Numbered from the stretch's first letter, positions 20,275-31,179 are shown. The stretch: DNA of 64,000 bases from Calocera cornea HHB12733 (GCA_001632435.1 KV423936.1:1-64000); one strand, 5' to 3'. The notes: generated by a model from the letters alone, not told the origin. A program made the numbers and translations.

Positions 20275-23200
20275 TCATCTTCGTCTCCAAAACCCAGAGG
20301 AGGTGATGTTATTAGTGTTCGCCGGGGCGGCAGTGGACGCAGCGTCCTCCGCGGCGCGCAAGAGGAGCGTCCCGCCCGCCTCGTCGCTCCTCCGCAGCAG
20401 CTCGTCCCACAGCTCCGTCTTCTGCCTTTCCGTCAGCGGCGCCTTGTTGGACCCCGAGCGGATGGTGCGGAAGGCTACGGCCGGGGGGGAGGCGGCGGAC
20501 TGGGAGGACTGGGCGCTTTGGGGGGAGGCGCTAGGGCGGGAAGCGGGTGTGCTGGGCGAGGACATGGTCGTGAGCGAGGCAGAGCGCGGGGGCGGGAAGG
20601 CCTGTGCGAGGCTGTACGGCGACTTCCGGCTCGACAGCGGGGTCGCAAGCGCCGCAGCGGACGCGGAGAGGGGCACGTCCCCATCACTGTGCGTCCTGGT
20701 CTTCCCCCCCGGCGAGACCGCCGAAGCGGAAGCCGCCGCCCGGGGGGTGAGCGCGTTGTACGAGGGCGAGCGCTGCAGGGAGACACCGTGCAGCGTCGGG
20801 TCGCGTGGGTCGGAGATGGAGATGCTGAGCTTGGACGCTTTGTCCCTCTTGGAGCGGGAGACGAGCCGCTTCCGCGCGGCCTGTTCGTCTTCGGACAGGG
20901 CGGACTCTGCAGCTGACCCCGAGGAGGTCGGCTCGGGCTGATTCTCTTGCGGGGAGTCGGACTTGCTACGAGGCACAGGCTCGGACTTCTTCTCCTGCAC
21001 CGACCTCTTCTCTTTCGCCTGCTCAGACTTCAATGCAACCAGCGGCGGGTCAGGCTTGCGGTCCCTCTCGGGCTCGGGCTTCCGCTCCCTCTCCCTTTCC
21101 CGCGCCGGCTCAGGCCCAGGCCGCTTCGCCGCCCCCTCCCTCAGCTCCTTCTCGCTCGGCTTGCGCTTCGCCCGCATGGGGTTGCGGAGGGGCGGCTCGA
21201 GCCTGTCGAACGGCGCTCTCTCTATATCGATGGTGTAGGGCAGCTCCTGCTTCTCGCGGTGATCGGGTTTCCCGGTGGGCTTCTTCGGCCCTTGCGAACG
21301 GGGAGGCGTGCTCCCCGGCGTGCTCTGCGCAGAGGGGAACGCAACAGCGAACGAATCCGTGCTGGACGCGGCCGAGTGGGCGGCACTCTCGTCCCCACCG
21401 CCCGGTTCGCTCCCTGCGCTCCTCGTCAGGTGGATCGGGATAGCCGGTACGGGCGGGAGGGCGAGACCCTTCCCGCTCTTGTGGAGGGGGGTATCGAGCA
21501 GCGCCTTTTCGCGCAGGACGGGGGAGGGCAATGGGGGGACGGGCGGCGCTCCGGGAGACTGTTGGGAGGGCTTGGAGCGTAGGTTAGGGTTGGAAAGCTT
21601 CTTGAGCAGCTGGGTGCCGAAAAAGGTGCGGCGCTTGGGCTCTGCTTCTGCAGGCACCGGAGAGGGGGAGGGCTTCGAGTGCGGTTTGACGTCGGGCGTC
21701 CGGGGCCGGCTCTTGCTGTCGGATGTGCGGGGTAAGGAGGGCGTTGTGGGGTACGGCAGGGGCGGGCGCTTGGTGTCGAACGAGGGTTTTCGCGGCAGGT
21801 CGCGCGGCTTCGGACGGTCGAACGAGCGCGTCCTCGCCCTCGCCTCCGCGCGCGCCGGCATCTGCCCCTCGTCACCAGACATCTTCATCGAGATCTTCCT
21901 TCCGAGCCTCCTGAACCCGCTGGGTGTGCACAGGTCGCCCCACTCGCTCGGCGCCGGCTGGTGGATCGGCAGGTCCGGGTCGCTCTCCCACGGCGCGACC
22001 TTGGGGTCCAGCACGCGCTCCTCGCGGTGCCCGGCGACGGACGTGGAACGGTAGGCGAGTGCGATGGCCGCGGCGGGCGTGAGCGCGGTCGTGACCCTCG
22101 GCAGGCGCACAGAGGACTCGCTCAGGTACCCGTCCGTCTTGACGTACGCAGATGTGCGGCGGACGTGGCCGTTGGCGGGGCGGGAGGACGAGGAGCGCTT
22201 GAGGCTCCGTTTTGGCTGTGGGCTCTCGCCGATGCCCTCCCCTCCGGAGCTATAAGTATGTGGTGACGGGTCGTCCCTCGCCGGAGCGTGGCCTGCCCCC
22301 CTCGCGGCCATACTCCCGGCGGAGGCTGTCGCCGGTCGCCGCGGCAAGTCCGATGTTGGCCGTGTGCTTCCCGCGTGCGTTGCCGCGGTGTTCGGACGGG
22401 CGCGTGGCCTCAGGGACTGCTGTTTCGAGTCGTGTTGAAAGGGCTGACGAGCGCGCATTTCACCAGAGCGGGCAGCGGACGGGTCGTCGGAGGCAGATTG
22501 CGGTGCCGTTGGAGACAACAATACATTGCCCGATGTATCGTCTGTGCGCGCAAGATTGTTCGGAGAATGGGTTCCCACGGGCGTGGCCGGTTTGGTCAAA
22601 AGCCGTTTGACGTCGACCGGGGACGACCCTTTCCCCATTACATTCCCAAACGAAGCTGCCCGCGGAGACGTCGTCGATGTTTGTGGCATAAATTTGCCGA
22701 AGTCCATTGAGCTGCCCAGCGAGGCGATGTGGTGGACCCCGCCGCCGAGAGACAGACTGCTCATCCGCCGGGCGTGCGGGGGTCGGGAAGCGCTTGGTAT
22801 GCTGCTGAGCTCAGCGATCGTGAGGGGAGCCACAGACCGTCTGTGTTGGGCTGACTGATCCATCGAATGAGCCACAGGATGCATGTCAGCGCTAGAATCG
22901 GAGAGACTGAGAGCAGCCGATGCAGGACTGAGTATACGAGGGACAGCCTCCTGACTGGGGGATCGAGATGCGAAACCGCCAAGTCGTGAAGGTGGTTGGT
23001 CTTTGAGCCGCCAGTCGCTGGACGGGGCTGTGGATGGTCCTGCTGGCTGAGGCGCGGCAGTGTACGGATTGGTCCTGCCACTAGAGCGAGATACGGGTGC
23101 AGTCGGGCCGGTTGACCATTCGAGCAAGGGTCGATCCGATGACCCTCTCCTTTTGGTATTGACGGGCGATTGAACGAGACCCGGCGCCGTGGAGGGTCGA

Positions 23201-23466
23201 CGAAGATGCGAGGAACGACCTCTGGGCAGAGTGGTGCAGCCGAACGCGCTCGGAACTACGTCGCCTGAAGCAGATCCGGTCATAGATAGAGGATTCGATC
23301 CATCCCGGGATACAAAGTCGCCGAGACTGAGCGAGCGCCGTTTAGTAGGGTGACGCTGCTCAAAATGAAAATGTAGGTTTAGATGGTTCGATGTCGGCGG
23401 CGGAGTTGCGAGGGGAGCCGGCTTGTCCAGCGCGGCAAGCAACTCGGACATCTGGATGATGAGCAT
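20275..23466 (-). CDS. Large intrinsically disordered Ser/Pro/Arg-rich protein
   Basis: A single open frame of about 1063 codons from the ATG at 23466 (a second in-frame ATG at 23451 begins MSELLAALDKP) to the stop at 20275. Not recognised as any named family. Almost the whole length is low-complexity Ser, Pro, Arg and Ala, with many potential proline-directed phosphorylation sites. Ordered-looking islands are few: SLSLGDFVSRDG near the N-terminus, GDLCTPSGFRRLGRKIS in the middle, FFGTQLLKKLSNPNLR, and a C-terminal helix LTERQKTELWDELLRRS. The region around 21000-21130 is a highly charged Arg/Glu/Lys/Pro block. An acceptor-like gttgcag just before the start suggests a 5' UTR intron. Probably a cytoskeletal or signalling scaffold by composition only. 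Confidence 0.75.
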   Translation of the reverse strand: MLIIQMSELLAALDKPAPLATPPPTSNHLNLHFHFEQRHPTKRRSLSLGDFVSRDGSNPLSMTGSASGDVVPSAFGCTTLPRGRSSHLRRPSTAPGLVQSPVNTKRRGSSDRPLLEWSTGPTAPVSRSSGRTNPYTAAPQPAGPSTAPSSDWRLKDQPPSRLGGFASRSPSQEAVPRILSPASAALSLSDSSADMHPVAHSMDQSAQHRRSVAPLTIAELSSIPSASRPPHARRMSSLSLGGGVHHIASLGSSMDFGKFMPQTSTTSPRAASFGNVMGKGSSPVDVKRLLTKPATPVGTHSPNNLARTDDTSGNVLLSPTAPQSASDDPSAARSGEMRARQPFQHDSKQQSLRPRARPNTAATHAGSTRPTSDLPRRPATASAGSMAARGAGHAPARDDPSPHTYSSGGEGIGESPQPKRSLKRSSSSRPANGHVRRTSAYVKTDGYLSESSVRLPRVTTALTPAAAIALAYRSTSVAGHREERVLDPKVAPWESDPDLPIHQPAPSEWGDLCTPSGFRRLGRKISMKMSGDEGQMPARAEARARTRSFDRPKPRDLPRKPSFDTKRPPLPYPTTPSLPRTSDSKSRPRTPDVKPHSKPSPSPVPAEAEPKRRTFFGTQLLKKLSNPNLRSKPSQQSPGAPPVPPLPSPVLREKALLDTPLHKSGKGLALPPVPAIPIHLTRSAGSEPGGGDESAAHSAASSTDSFAVAFPSAQSTPGSTPPRSQGPKKPTGKPDHREKQELPYTIDIERAPFDRLEPPLRNPMRAKRKPSEKELREGAAKRPGPEPARERERERKPEPERDRKPDPPLVALKSEQAKEKRSVQEKKSEPVPRSKSDSPQENQPEPTSSGSAAESALSEDEQAARKRLVSRSKRDKASKLSISISDPRDPTLHGVSLQRSPSYNALTPRAAASASAVSPGGKTRTHSDGDVPLSASAAALATPLSSRKSPYSLAQAFPPPRSASLTTMSSPSTPASRPSASPQSAQSSQSAASPPAVAFRTIRSGSNKAPLTERQKTELWDELLRRSDEAGGTLLLRAAEDAASTAAPANTNNITSSGFWRRR

Positions 23467-26400
23467 GATGCCCAGTAAAGGTAACGAGCGAGCCTGCAAC
23501 GTACCGTGGAATATACGTCTTTTGACGCGCCTAAGGCAAAGACATCTCTTATTCAGGATTGAGGAGAAACCACGGGCAGGTACTTCTGGTAGGAGCCGGC
23601 GGCACTTCCCAGCGTAGTGAGATGACGCGGTGAAGGCCAGAGACGAATCAGAAGAAAGTTTTGTGAAAAGAGCGACTACAGGACAGTCTCGGCGGAAGAT
23701 ATGCGTAAAGACTGGACGTGTGGGGCACAGATCAGAGGTAGAGGCCAGGAGGCAGTGAGGCGGATCCCGACGGCGCGAAAGAGAGGAGGGAACAGAACCC
23801 GTACGGCCCGCGGCGCCCCAAGAGATGAGATTTTATCGGGCAGTCCTGATGTCAGGGAAGGGCCATCAGGAAGCAATCCGAGCGACCCGGACGACGACAA
23901 TGACCCGGAGCGCCGAGACGAGGCCGCCCACACGCGTCCGGGACATGTACAGTCACTGGACTGTAGACACGCGTTTGCCGCCCGTGAGTATGCAGACCGC
24001 GCAGAGAAGGTATTGGGCGCATCCGATTCGCTCATTTGGCAATGCTGCGTGTCACCTGCCCCTTGGCACAAGGTGGTTGCCATTGACACCACGAGTTGCC
24101 TGATGGGACAAGAATCCAGGGGTCGAATAGAAGCACGGAAGGAAGAAGCGCCCGGCCCTGTCGCCCGACTTCCTCCCCATTGTCACCCTGTTGCCCCAGA
24201 TGCACCCGCGACACTCCTCTCCCGCAATGCTTCTCCGATCACGACAGATCGACGCCTATTGTCGGTTTGTTATTGTTGATAGTCCGCTAGCTCCTCCACC
24301 CCGCTGCACACTCGGCCAGGCGATGAGGGACTAGTCAGTATCGATGCATTAGATCAAGACATTTCGCGGGTCCGAATAGTGGCTGTCCACCGAGCGACGA
24401 TTGCATCCGGTTGCCAAGGCGGGCTTCCCCACCCGGTCCATCTACTTAAATCAGCTCGCGTCAAGATCATTGTCCTTGCGGATAGCGCGCGCCCGGCCGG
24501 TTAGACTATCTTTACTCATAACCAGCGTTACCCCTGTCGACGGCCTCGCTATTCGGTTCTCTACTAGGTGAAATAGTATTGCTGCATTCATCCTCATGCA
24601 ATCTGGCAATTGTCTATCGCCAGTCTCGCGCTCTGATTGCGGATATCAACGCTGTTACTTGCTGGCGGAACAGAATCCAAATGGTCATGCGATGCAGGCC
24701 TTGTCCTCTTGGCCTGCGAATATATGCCTTCCAAAGGCCAACGGATCATTCTCGCTGATTCGCACCACGCCTACTGCACAGCGTTCCCACTGCGCCAGCT
24801 CCATCCCCAACAGCGGCTCCTCCGGCCTACACTTTAATTAGGCGTATTCTTCTGGGACGAGCGCCTCGCGGCCACCTCGTGGGGAGCGACGAGGCGATGC
24901 GCGCATCTGGCCTGACATCGGCTTGGCTTCGGATTTGCGACGAGTCATCAGTGGTGCGCATGAATGCGTCTGCATGTGACATTGAGCTCGGCGGAGCGTG
25001 AACACATACGTCTTCGCACGACCGCAGCGCGTCGCCGCTATGTGGCGGGAAGGCACTCGCCGTGTCTGGAAGCGCGCATGCTGCTGCACCGGTAATGTTC
25101 AAGCACGCTCGTAGAGCTCCCTGTGATTGCGGATGTGTTGCCTGGCGAGGCACGGTGCCAAGCTCAGAGATTCACGACCATGGGTAAAGGCATTCGAGAT
25201 TTGTTCTTGCAGGGCAGCTGGAGTGCGACAAGGCTTATGAACGGGTACTTCATGTGAATATCTCGCGCCATGTCTCGCAGTGGTCATCCCATTACGCCCA
25301 GGCAATACTCCTGCCGTGACCCGCTTCGCCCTTAGTAGGTCTCGAGGTCGCGCATCGAATCCGGCGACCAAATCGGCCTAACACTCTGTGGCAGTCCGAC
25401 CTTCCTCAAATAGACGCACGTGTGCCCTACTACAACCAATGAGGGCAGCTCCCGCCGATAATCACCTAGCGATGCCAATCTCATATCTGGCGCTGATCTA
25501 CCCTGTAGTTATCAGGTGCACAGCAGTGCCTCGTCCTCCTGCTGGTCCTGGACCAGTAGCAGCCAGACGAATTCGGTCAGGTGTCTCCATTATGCTATTT
25601 TCTCTGTTTCCCTTATGCAGTGGCCGCCTTCGGCTTCCCCCGCTCGGAGGGTACGACGCCGACTCGAATTATCCGGCCGACCGTCAGAAGACTTGGTTTG
25701 AAAAAGTTGGGGAGGGCAAAATGAAGTGGTGCAACGGCGCTCGGCGCGTCTGCGGATCAACTGCGGGCGAGACGGACATCAGCGTTCGACGGACGGGGAC
25801 CTCGGCACGGTGTGGCGAAGGATCGGCAGGGAGCGTTGTCCGACGGAGCCTGGAGGGGCGAGACGTGCCCTGGGATGCTTATGGGGATAATAATAAGTGA
25901 CTGGGATTAAGTAAATGGAAGATGATGTAATGAGGTGACTTGCTTACAGATTCGCGGAATGTATGGCACGGTGAAACAACGAAGTTGTGCAGCCAAGAAA
26001 TGGAGACGGCCATCACCGGAATAACTACAATCCCCGACCGTCCTCCGCCTTGCCCGCCAAAAATAAGCGAGATCTTGTCATGCACGGAGGAGCTCTTCCG
26101 CACAAAATAGACCTGTGATCTGCAGCGAACTGTACAAAATTCGCATCGCCCGGCGTACCGCCCCTTCCACAGGTCTTCCTGTCGGCCGGTCACGTGGCCC
26201 GTTTCCTCCCAGAAGCAGCAGAGCCCGCAGTACTGGTTGTCTTTGCGCGTACCGGTTCCCGCCTGTCGCAGGAGCCACAGCCGGTCGTGATGTGCCAGCG
26301 GGAGGAGGCCAGGGTCCTGCGCCCCTTCCTTCCGGTCCATCGGAGGCGAGATTTTCATCGTCAGGGTTCTCATTTGGGTCTGTCAGAGCTGATGCGGGCT

Positions 26401-26750
26401 GATCGTATGGTCATTAATGACATTTAAGACAAGCAGGGGACAAGACAATCCGACACGACGCGTGCCAACGGGAGTCTCTGGTCTGAACGTGGGGGCGTAG
26501 ACGGAGCCGAGCCAGGCCAAGGTGTCAAAGATATGATGAGACCGGCGGGATCAGATGCCATCATCCCGTCTCTCGTGTGCGCGGGGGTTCTGGCCAGTGA
26601 ACGCACTGTATTCCCTCACTAGGGCGCCGCGCAGGGTCTAGGGCAGCCATCCCGGGCGAGCTTGTCCTTCGCGTCCTTCTCCTCCTCTCCACCATCTACC
26701 GCGTCCTTGGCTTGACCTGATCTCTCTGGCGATTCAACTGGAATTCAACA
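23467..26750. other. 3.3-kb stretch with no supported gene
   Basis: Contains the promoter and leader of the large disordered-protein gene at its left end and of the Ser/Thr-rich membrane-protein gene at its right end. Open frames in the middle (for example 23701-24279 plus, 25879-26373 minus) lack normal starts, splice structure or recognisable motifs. No repeats, tRNA or transposon signatures were seen. Confidence 0.5.
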
Positions 26751-27538
26751 ATGTCTTCTTCATTCACGCCATCGACCTTCCCAGGGACAACGGAGGTGAC
26801 GCCATTCACCTCCATCCCGCCCGTCTCCCCCAGCTCCTGGGCGCACTCCGCCACGAACAGCGAGTCCCTCCTTCCATCGCCGACGACGCCTAGCACCACA
26901 AGCCCGTTCTACTACACGACGGACAGCTCGGGCTCGAGGTCCACCATCGGCATCCAATCCGTCGTCGATTACACGACGATCACCACGGTCAAGAACGGCG
27001 CGACGTGGTACTACGAGTTACCCGTCACGGCCACGCCTACGCCGACACCCGCATCAGGCCCGAACAAGACCACCACGATCGTTCTAAGCGTCGTGGTGAC
27101 CATTGTCGGGCTCGCGGGGCTGGTCATCGTAAGTCCTTGTCTCACATTCATGAATTCCGCCAGGGGGGCTGATGTGATATACGCTGCAGGTCGCCCTTCT
27201 CATTCTGAGGGGACGGACACGGAGACGCCGCCAGGCGTGGAGGGCACGCTACCCGAGCCAGTGGAGCTGGGACGCAAAGTACCACGACGCGTGCGTGCGC
27301 TTCCTTTCGACTCTTATTTTGCGGTGCTGATGCTAATTCGAACTGTAGAGAACCAGATCCCACACCGCTCGAGCCGACGACGTCTGGAGCGGCCGTCGCG
27401 GAAGGCTCATCCGTGTACGGCTTCGCTCCGACATTCTCGCCTTCGCACTCGCGATTCCCAAGCTCCGACCTGCCCCGGACAGCGCCGGCCCAGCCAAACC
27501 TACCGGAGGCCGCCCACAATCGCGAACGGTCGATGTGA
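26751..27538 (+). CDS. Single-pass membrane protein with Ser/Thr/Pro-rich outer domain
   Basis: Three exons: 26751-27128, 27190-27290, 27349-27538; introns 61 and 58 nt; predicted 222 residues. The N-terminal 105 residues are Ser/Thr/Pro-rich and probably O-glycosylated, with no classical signal peptide. One membrane helix follows (TTIVLSVVVTIVGLAGLVIV, crossing intron 1), then an Arg-rich stop-transfer sequence RGRTRRRRQAWRARY. The C-terminal tail of about 75 residues is Pro/Ser-rich. This matches the layout of fungal cell-surface sensors and of many agaricomycete proteins of unknown role. The absent signal peptide implies a reverse-anchor (N-out) topology. Function not assigned. Confidence 0.78.
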
Positions 27539-27957
27539 GGGAGATTTTTCTTTTCTTTTCTATTTGTTCAATCTCTCCTTTCTTCCCGCAAGCTGATGAT
27601 CTTTCACACATTCACGTTCTATACCCGCTGTTCACGGCGATGCTTCTTGATTTCACGACCGGAGGGATTCCCGATATCATCATCTTAGGCCCGTGGCCGC
27701 GGCTCATTGTAAATACATCTGTATTACCAGAAGGTTCGTTGTGTGATCGTAGCTACTTTACATCCCTCCTCCACGTAAAGTCTATAGGTGAAACTACACA
27801 TGTGTGCATGTCATAGACGATGAAAAGTCCAGCCCATGACGGGTATTGTACAGTGAGGAGAAACAGACCCGGACATCGAGAACGTTGGGTGGGAAGGGTG
27901 ATGTTAGAATTGCACGGCATGAGGTTGAGGCTTCGGGTTGACAGTCGCATTGGCAGA
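27539..27957. other. Convergent 3' flanks
   Basis: T-rich just after the membrane-protein stop (27541-27590), then non-coding sequence up to the BTB gene stop. Probable 3' UTRs only. Confidence 0.5.
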
Positions 27958-28848
27958 TCAGTCGCCGATCCAATGCTTTGGAATGGGGAACTCGGCATCC
28001 ATTTCCTCCTTGATGTGCAACAGCTCTCCTTGCCAAGGCTCCTCGACTCCAGCGCACTCGCAGCCGTGTAAGTGATAGGCCTTAGCGTTCTTGACAAAGC
28101 CCAAGCTGAAGATGGTGTCCGTAACTGGGTGTTGGACTAGCATGTAATCCGCTTCTCCAAGCCAATAGCTGGCCCAGGCGGCTGTCTCCCCGCATGCCTC
28201 GCAACGAGGGACCTCTTCCGTATTATTGGCAAAGTAAGCGTCGAGCCACTCGATCATCTTCTCTGCTCGTACGTGCCGGTAATGCAGGAGAGCCGCAAGA
28301 TCGCGTCCGGTCAAATCCACTGGGCAGTCCCGGAGAAGGTGATCTTCTCTGAGCTTGAACGTCTCTTCAAAGCCACGATCGGCCTCAGCCCGCAGTTTAC
28401 GAGCCAATGCAATGGACATTACAGCAAGTGGAGCCTTGGTGAGAAAGTCGTGGTGGACAAGATACTCTCTCAGCGTATTAATGGCAACCTTGATCTCGTA
28501 TTTGGCGGCAGCTTCCAATCCAGAGCGCACACGGTCCAGCTGTTTGGGCCTTGACCGTGTCTCTACCGGATATATGCTCTGAAGCAAGAGGCGCAGAACA
28601 TCGGCGGATTCGGCTAGCTGGAGCACAGGGAGAGCCGGTGGCGCGGTGCATGGAAGCGCATCGATTTCAGCCTTCCAAACTGGAGAGACGAAGCTGAGCC
28701 ATAGCTTGTGCGCCCGGAAGTCTTTGTCATTGCCAGACCTGATGATTATATCCGTTTCGCCCGGTAGGCTGTTGCCAGGATTAAGGAGGACGAGTGTGCG
28801 GACAGTTGGAGCGGCAGGTGGAGATCCCGGCAGCGGGGCTTGTGACAT
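27958..28848 (-). CDS. BTB/POZ domain protein
   Basis: Intronless coding exon of 296 codons from the ATG at 28848. An N-terminal BTB fold (residues about 28-125) is recognisable by TDIIIRSGNDKDFRAHKLWL, SPVWKAEI, VLQLAESADVLRLLLQSIYP and YEIKVAINTLREYL. This is followed by the helical region common to agaricomycete BTB proteins (PLAVMSIALARKL ... LLHYRHVRAEKMIEWLDAYF) and a Cys-containing C-terminal part (RCEACGE, HGCECAG) that may bind a metal. BTB proteins often act as dimeric adaptors for Cullin-3 ubiquitin ligases; which partner this one uses is unknown. It is related in layout to the genes at 36610-37499 and 53652-54503. Two probable leader introns lie upstream. Confidence 0.85.
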   Translation of the reverse strand: MSQAPLPGSPPAAPTVRTLVLLNPGNSLPGETDIIIRSGNDKDFRAHKLWLSFVSPVWKAEIDALPCTAPPALPVLQLAESADVLRLLLQSIYPVETRSRPKQLDRVRSGLEAAAKYEIKVAINTLREYLVHHDFLTKAPLAVMSIALARKLRAEADRGFEETFKLREDHLLRDCPVDLTGRDLAALLHYRHVRAEKMIEWLDAYFANNTEEVPRCEACGETAAWASYWLGEADYMLVQHPVTDTIFSLGFVKNAKAYHLHGCECAGVEEPWQGELLHIKEEMDAEFPIPKHWIGD

Positions 28849-28892
28849 TTTTGCGAGTGGTGAGGTGTGAGATATATGCTATTTGGAGGCTG

Positions 28893-28952
28893 CTGGGAAG
28901 GGTCAGAGTGAGATATATGCGCATGATAACATGAGTTGAGATCTGAACTTAC
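28893..28952 (-). other. Probable 5' UTR intron of the BTB gene
   Basis: On the minus strand this 60-nt segment starts gtaagt, contains a ctctgac branch site and ends ccttcccag, shortly upstream of the ATG at 28848. Intron-like in every feature but inside non-coding sequence. Confidence 0.55.
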
Positions 28953-29089
28953 AGGGTACGGAGAGCCGTAGAGGAGGACTTGTACACCGAGATGATGATG
29001 GTTGGTGATGAACGAGGCAGACAAGCAAGCACTCTGTTGAGAGACTTGGTTGATAAACCGTCTTCCAGATAGCGGACACCTCAATTGCT

Positions 29090-29153
29090 CTACAGTAGAC
29101 AGTTGGAGTCAGATATATGCGCCTATCTAGTAGAGCTAGTGTTTGTGACTTAC
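29090..29153 (-). other. Second probable 5' UTR intron of the BTB gene
   Basis: A 64-nt minus-strand segment from gtaagt to ctgtag. Like the first leader intron it contains the 10-mer AGATATATGC (read on the plus strand at 29111-29120). Confidence 0.5.
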
Positions 29154-30414
29154 TGGAGCCCACACGGTGCAGTATGTATTTGGTCTGCGGCAAGTTTGGA
29201 TGTTGTCAGGAAGGGAGTGAGTGAAACAGAGCCGACCGTCTCTTTTGAGCCAGTGTGTTCTGAGAAGGTGGTGGAGTGGAGCAAAGAGACGTGTCCTAAG
29301 CACTGTGCGGAAAGGAACTTAATACCTTTGTCACGCGTCCACGTGTTGTCACGCGTTCAACCTTACCACACGTCACAGTCACGAACAGAGCGCTCTGGCC
29401 ACTCTGAGACATGTGAAAGTTGCACTGAGGCCCAGACCGGGCGGAGACTAGGCCCATCGCACTGCCGCAAAGGCCCGCAGAGTGCGGAAGGGCGCTTATG
29501 GGTACCTATCTGCAATATATGCCGATAATGATTAACTATGTACACGCTTGTCTACTCCGCCCGCTCGGCACCGGGACAACATCTGCCCGCTGTTACTGTC
29601 GACGTGGTGAGATCAACCGCCCGCCCACCCCCGTCTTGCCGAGGTGGGTCGTTGCACTGGGTAGTGGGATACTGAGCGCAGCGACTCAGAAGCAGAGGTC
29701 GTTCCGCCCAAGCGAGGCGGTCTCAACCTAGCCATACATATGCGTGCATGGCTGAGTTCACTAGGTACCCGGTGGTTCACATCATCCGGTAGGAGCGGAA
29801 GCCCCTCTTTCGCGGTCATGGTCACCTTTTTTTCTCGGAAGCATCGTCACGTTCAGAGATGGAGATGTCAAACGGGGCTGGGAAGGGGGTTGGCACAGTG
29901 AATGCGGGCGAGAGGACAGAGGGTGGGGTGGCATACACGGGAGGGCAACCGTGTCGGAGAGGAGATTGCTTGAGGCGGATGTGCCAGTGAACTGCAGGTG
30001 CTGCTCCGGGAGTTGGAGCCGGAGGTAAGTAGGACGCCACGCGTTTGATGATTCATGTGGTTCTGGACGACACCGGAGAGGGAGGCAAGGCAAGGGAGGG
30101 ATAGGAGGATGACCAGCCCGGGGAGGACGTACTGGCTTTGTGGTCGTGGGCAGGGCGGGCATTGTATGTGTTGCGGTTGCGTAACTTACTTGGAGGTGTC
30201 GGCGAAGGCCGCCGGGCAAGCGCCGGTCCTTGGAATGAATAGGAATTGAGGTCGTGCGCCACTCTGCAAGGGATCTCAGCGGGCGACGGCACACTCCGCG
30301 GAGAACGCGCCATCCTCTTGCCAAGCGCCCGTGGATTCTCGTCCTGCTCAAAACAGTAATCGCACACTCTCTAAAGGCCAAAGCGCGTCCACATCATTGC
30401 CGCCTAATGTTCGC
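29154..30414. other. Promoter regions, no supported gene
   Basis: Lies between the BTB leader and the start of the flavin-reductase-like gene. A minus-strand frame at 29782-30381 was examined but has no proper start or homology I recognise. The rest appears non-coding. Confidence 0.45.
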
Positions 30415-31179
30415 ATGACCGCCCGAATCCCCGCACGCAGCGTCGTGCACCGACTCCCCACCTCCCCCTCTGCAAGGTGTCGGCATTACCAATCCCCACC
30501 TCCGCCTCCTCCCGCGAGCGAGCCCGAGCCGGCGCTGCAGCACTCCATCCGCGCCCTCTTCCGGCGCACCGCCCAGCCCGTCGCGGTCCTCACCACCCTC
30601 CTCCCGCCTTCCCCGTCCGACCCCGGTCCTCCAAAGCCCACCTACCACGGCGCGACCCTCTCCTCCTTCACGTCCATCTCGCTCGCCCCCCTGCCGCTCG
30701 TCGCATTCTCCCTCCGCCTCCCCTCCCGCGCCGCGCAAGCGATCGACCGCTCCTTCAGCGCCGCCTCCTACCCGCGCGCCAGCCTGGTAGTCAACATGCT
30801 CAGTGCGGAGCAGGCCGAGCTCGCGCGGCATTTCTCGCGGCCGGACTTGTACCCCGAGCCGTGGGGGATGCACGAGTTCGCCCTGAGCGAGGAGGGGGTG
30901 CCGGTGTTTCCTGGGAGCCTGGGCGCGCTCAGCTGCACGCCGGTGACGAGCTTCCCCCTGGATTGGGGCGGGCTCAGGAAGCTCGGGGTGAATGTCGGGC
31001 CAGAGATGGTCCAGGAGTCGAGGGAGAACACGAGCGAGCTGTTCATTGCCCAAGTGGTGAGGGTCGAGCTGAAGAACAAACACGGGAGCCACCCGCTGCT
31101 GTACCAGGACAGGGTGTTCAAGGCCGTAGGGGAGGAGCTACCGCTTTCCGAGAACGGGATTGAGAAGCCCGCTCGGTGA
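30415..31179 (+). CDS. Flavin reductase-like protein (FMN-binding split barrel), probably mitochondrial
   Basis: Intronless, 254 residues from the ATG at 30415. The first 30 residues (MTARIPARSVVHRLPTSPSA) are Arg/Ser-rich with no acids, a likely mitochondrial presequence. The core has the flavin-reductase order: RALFRRTAQPVAVLTTLLP, YHGATLSSFTSISLAPLPLV (the conserved segment that contacts FMN), FSLRLPSRAAQAI, SLVVNMLSAEQAELARHFSR, and a C-terminal strand region PLLYQDRVFKAVG. Members of this fold use NAD(P)H to reduce free flavin or serve as the reductase half of two-component systems; which applies is not visible. An earlier in-frame start exists only as a non-ATG codon, so 30415 is preferred. 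Confidence 0.87.
   Translation: MTARIPARSVVHRLPTSPSARCRHYQSPPPPPPASEPEPALQHSIRALFRRTAQPVAVLTTLLPPSPSDPGPPKPTYHGATLSSFTSISLAPLPLVAFSLRLPSRAAQAIDRSFSAASYPRASLVVNMLSAEQAELARHFSRPDLYPEPWGMHEFALSEEGVPVFPGSLGALSCTPVTSFPLDWGGLRKLGVNVGPEMVQESRENTSELFIAQVVRVELKNKHGSHPLLYQDRVFKAVGEELPLSENGIEKPAR

Noticed and set aside
23676..24279. Overlapping long frames on both strands upstream of the large disordered-protein gene
   Set aside because: Composition looks like random GC-rich sequence and both strands are open, which argues for chance.
25879..26373. Minus-strand frame with several Cys residues, possible zinc-binding protein
   Set aside because: No proper ATG in context, no splice support, and the Cys spacing fits no family I know.
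29782..30381. Minus-strand frame divergent from the flavin-reductase-like gene
   Set aside because: Begins only at a non-ATG codon, Pro/Ser-rich without motifs, and overlaps the likely promoter.
27958..31179. Possible metabolite gene cluster with the flavin-reductase-like gene, or with the oxygenase and MFS genes at 49384-53309
   Set aside because: No polyketide, peptide or terpene synthase, P450 or pathway regulator is present, and housekeeping genes separate the candidates.
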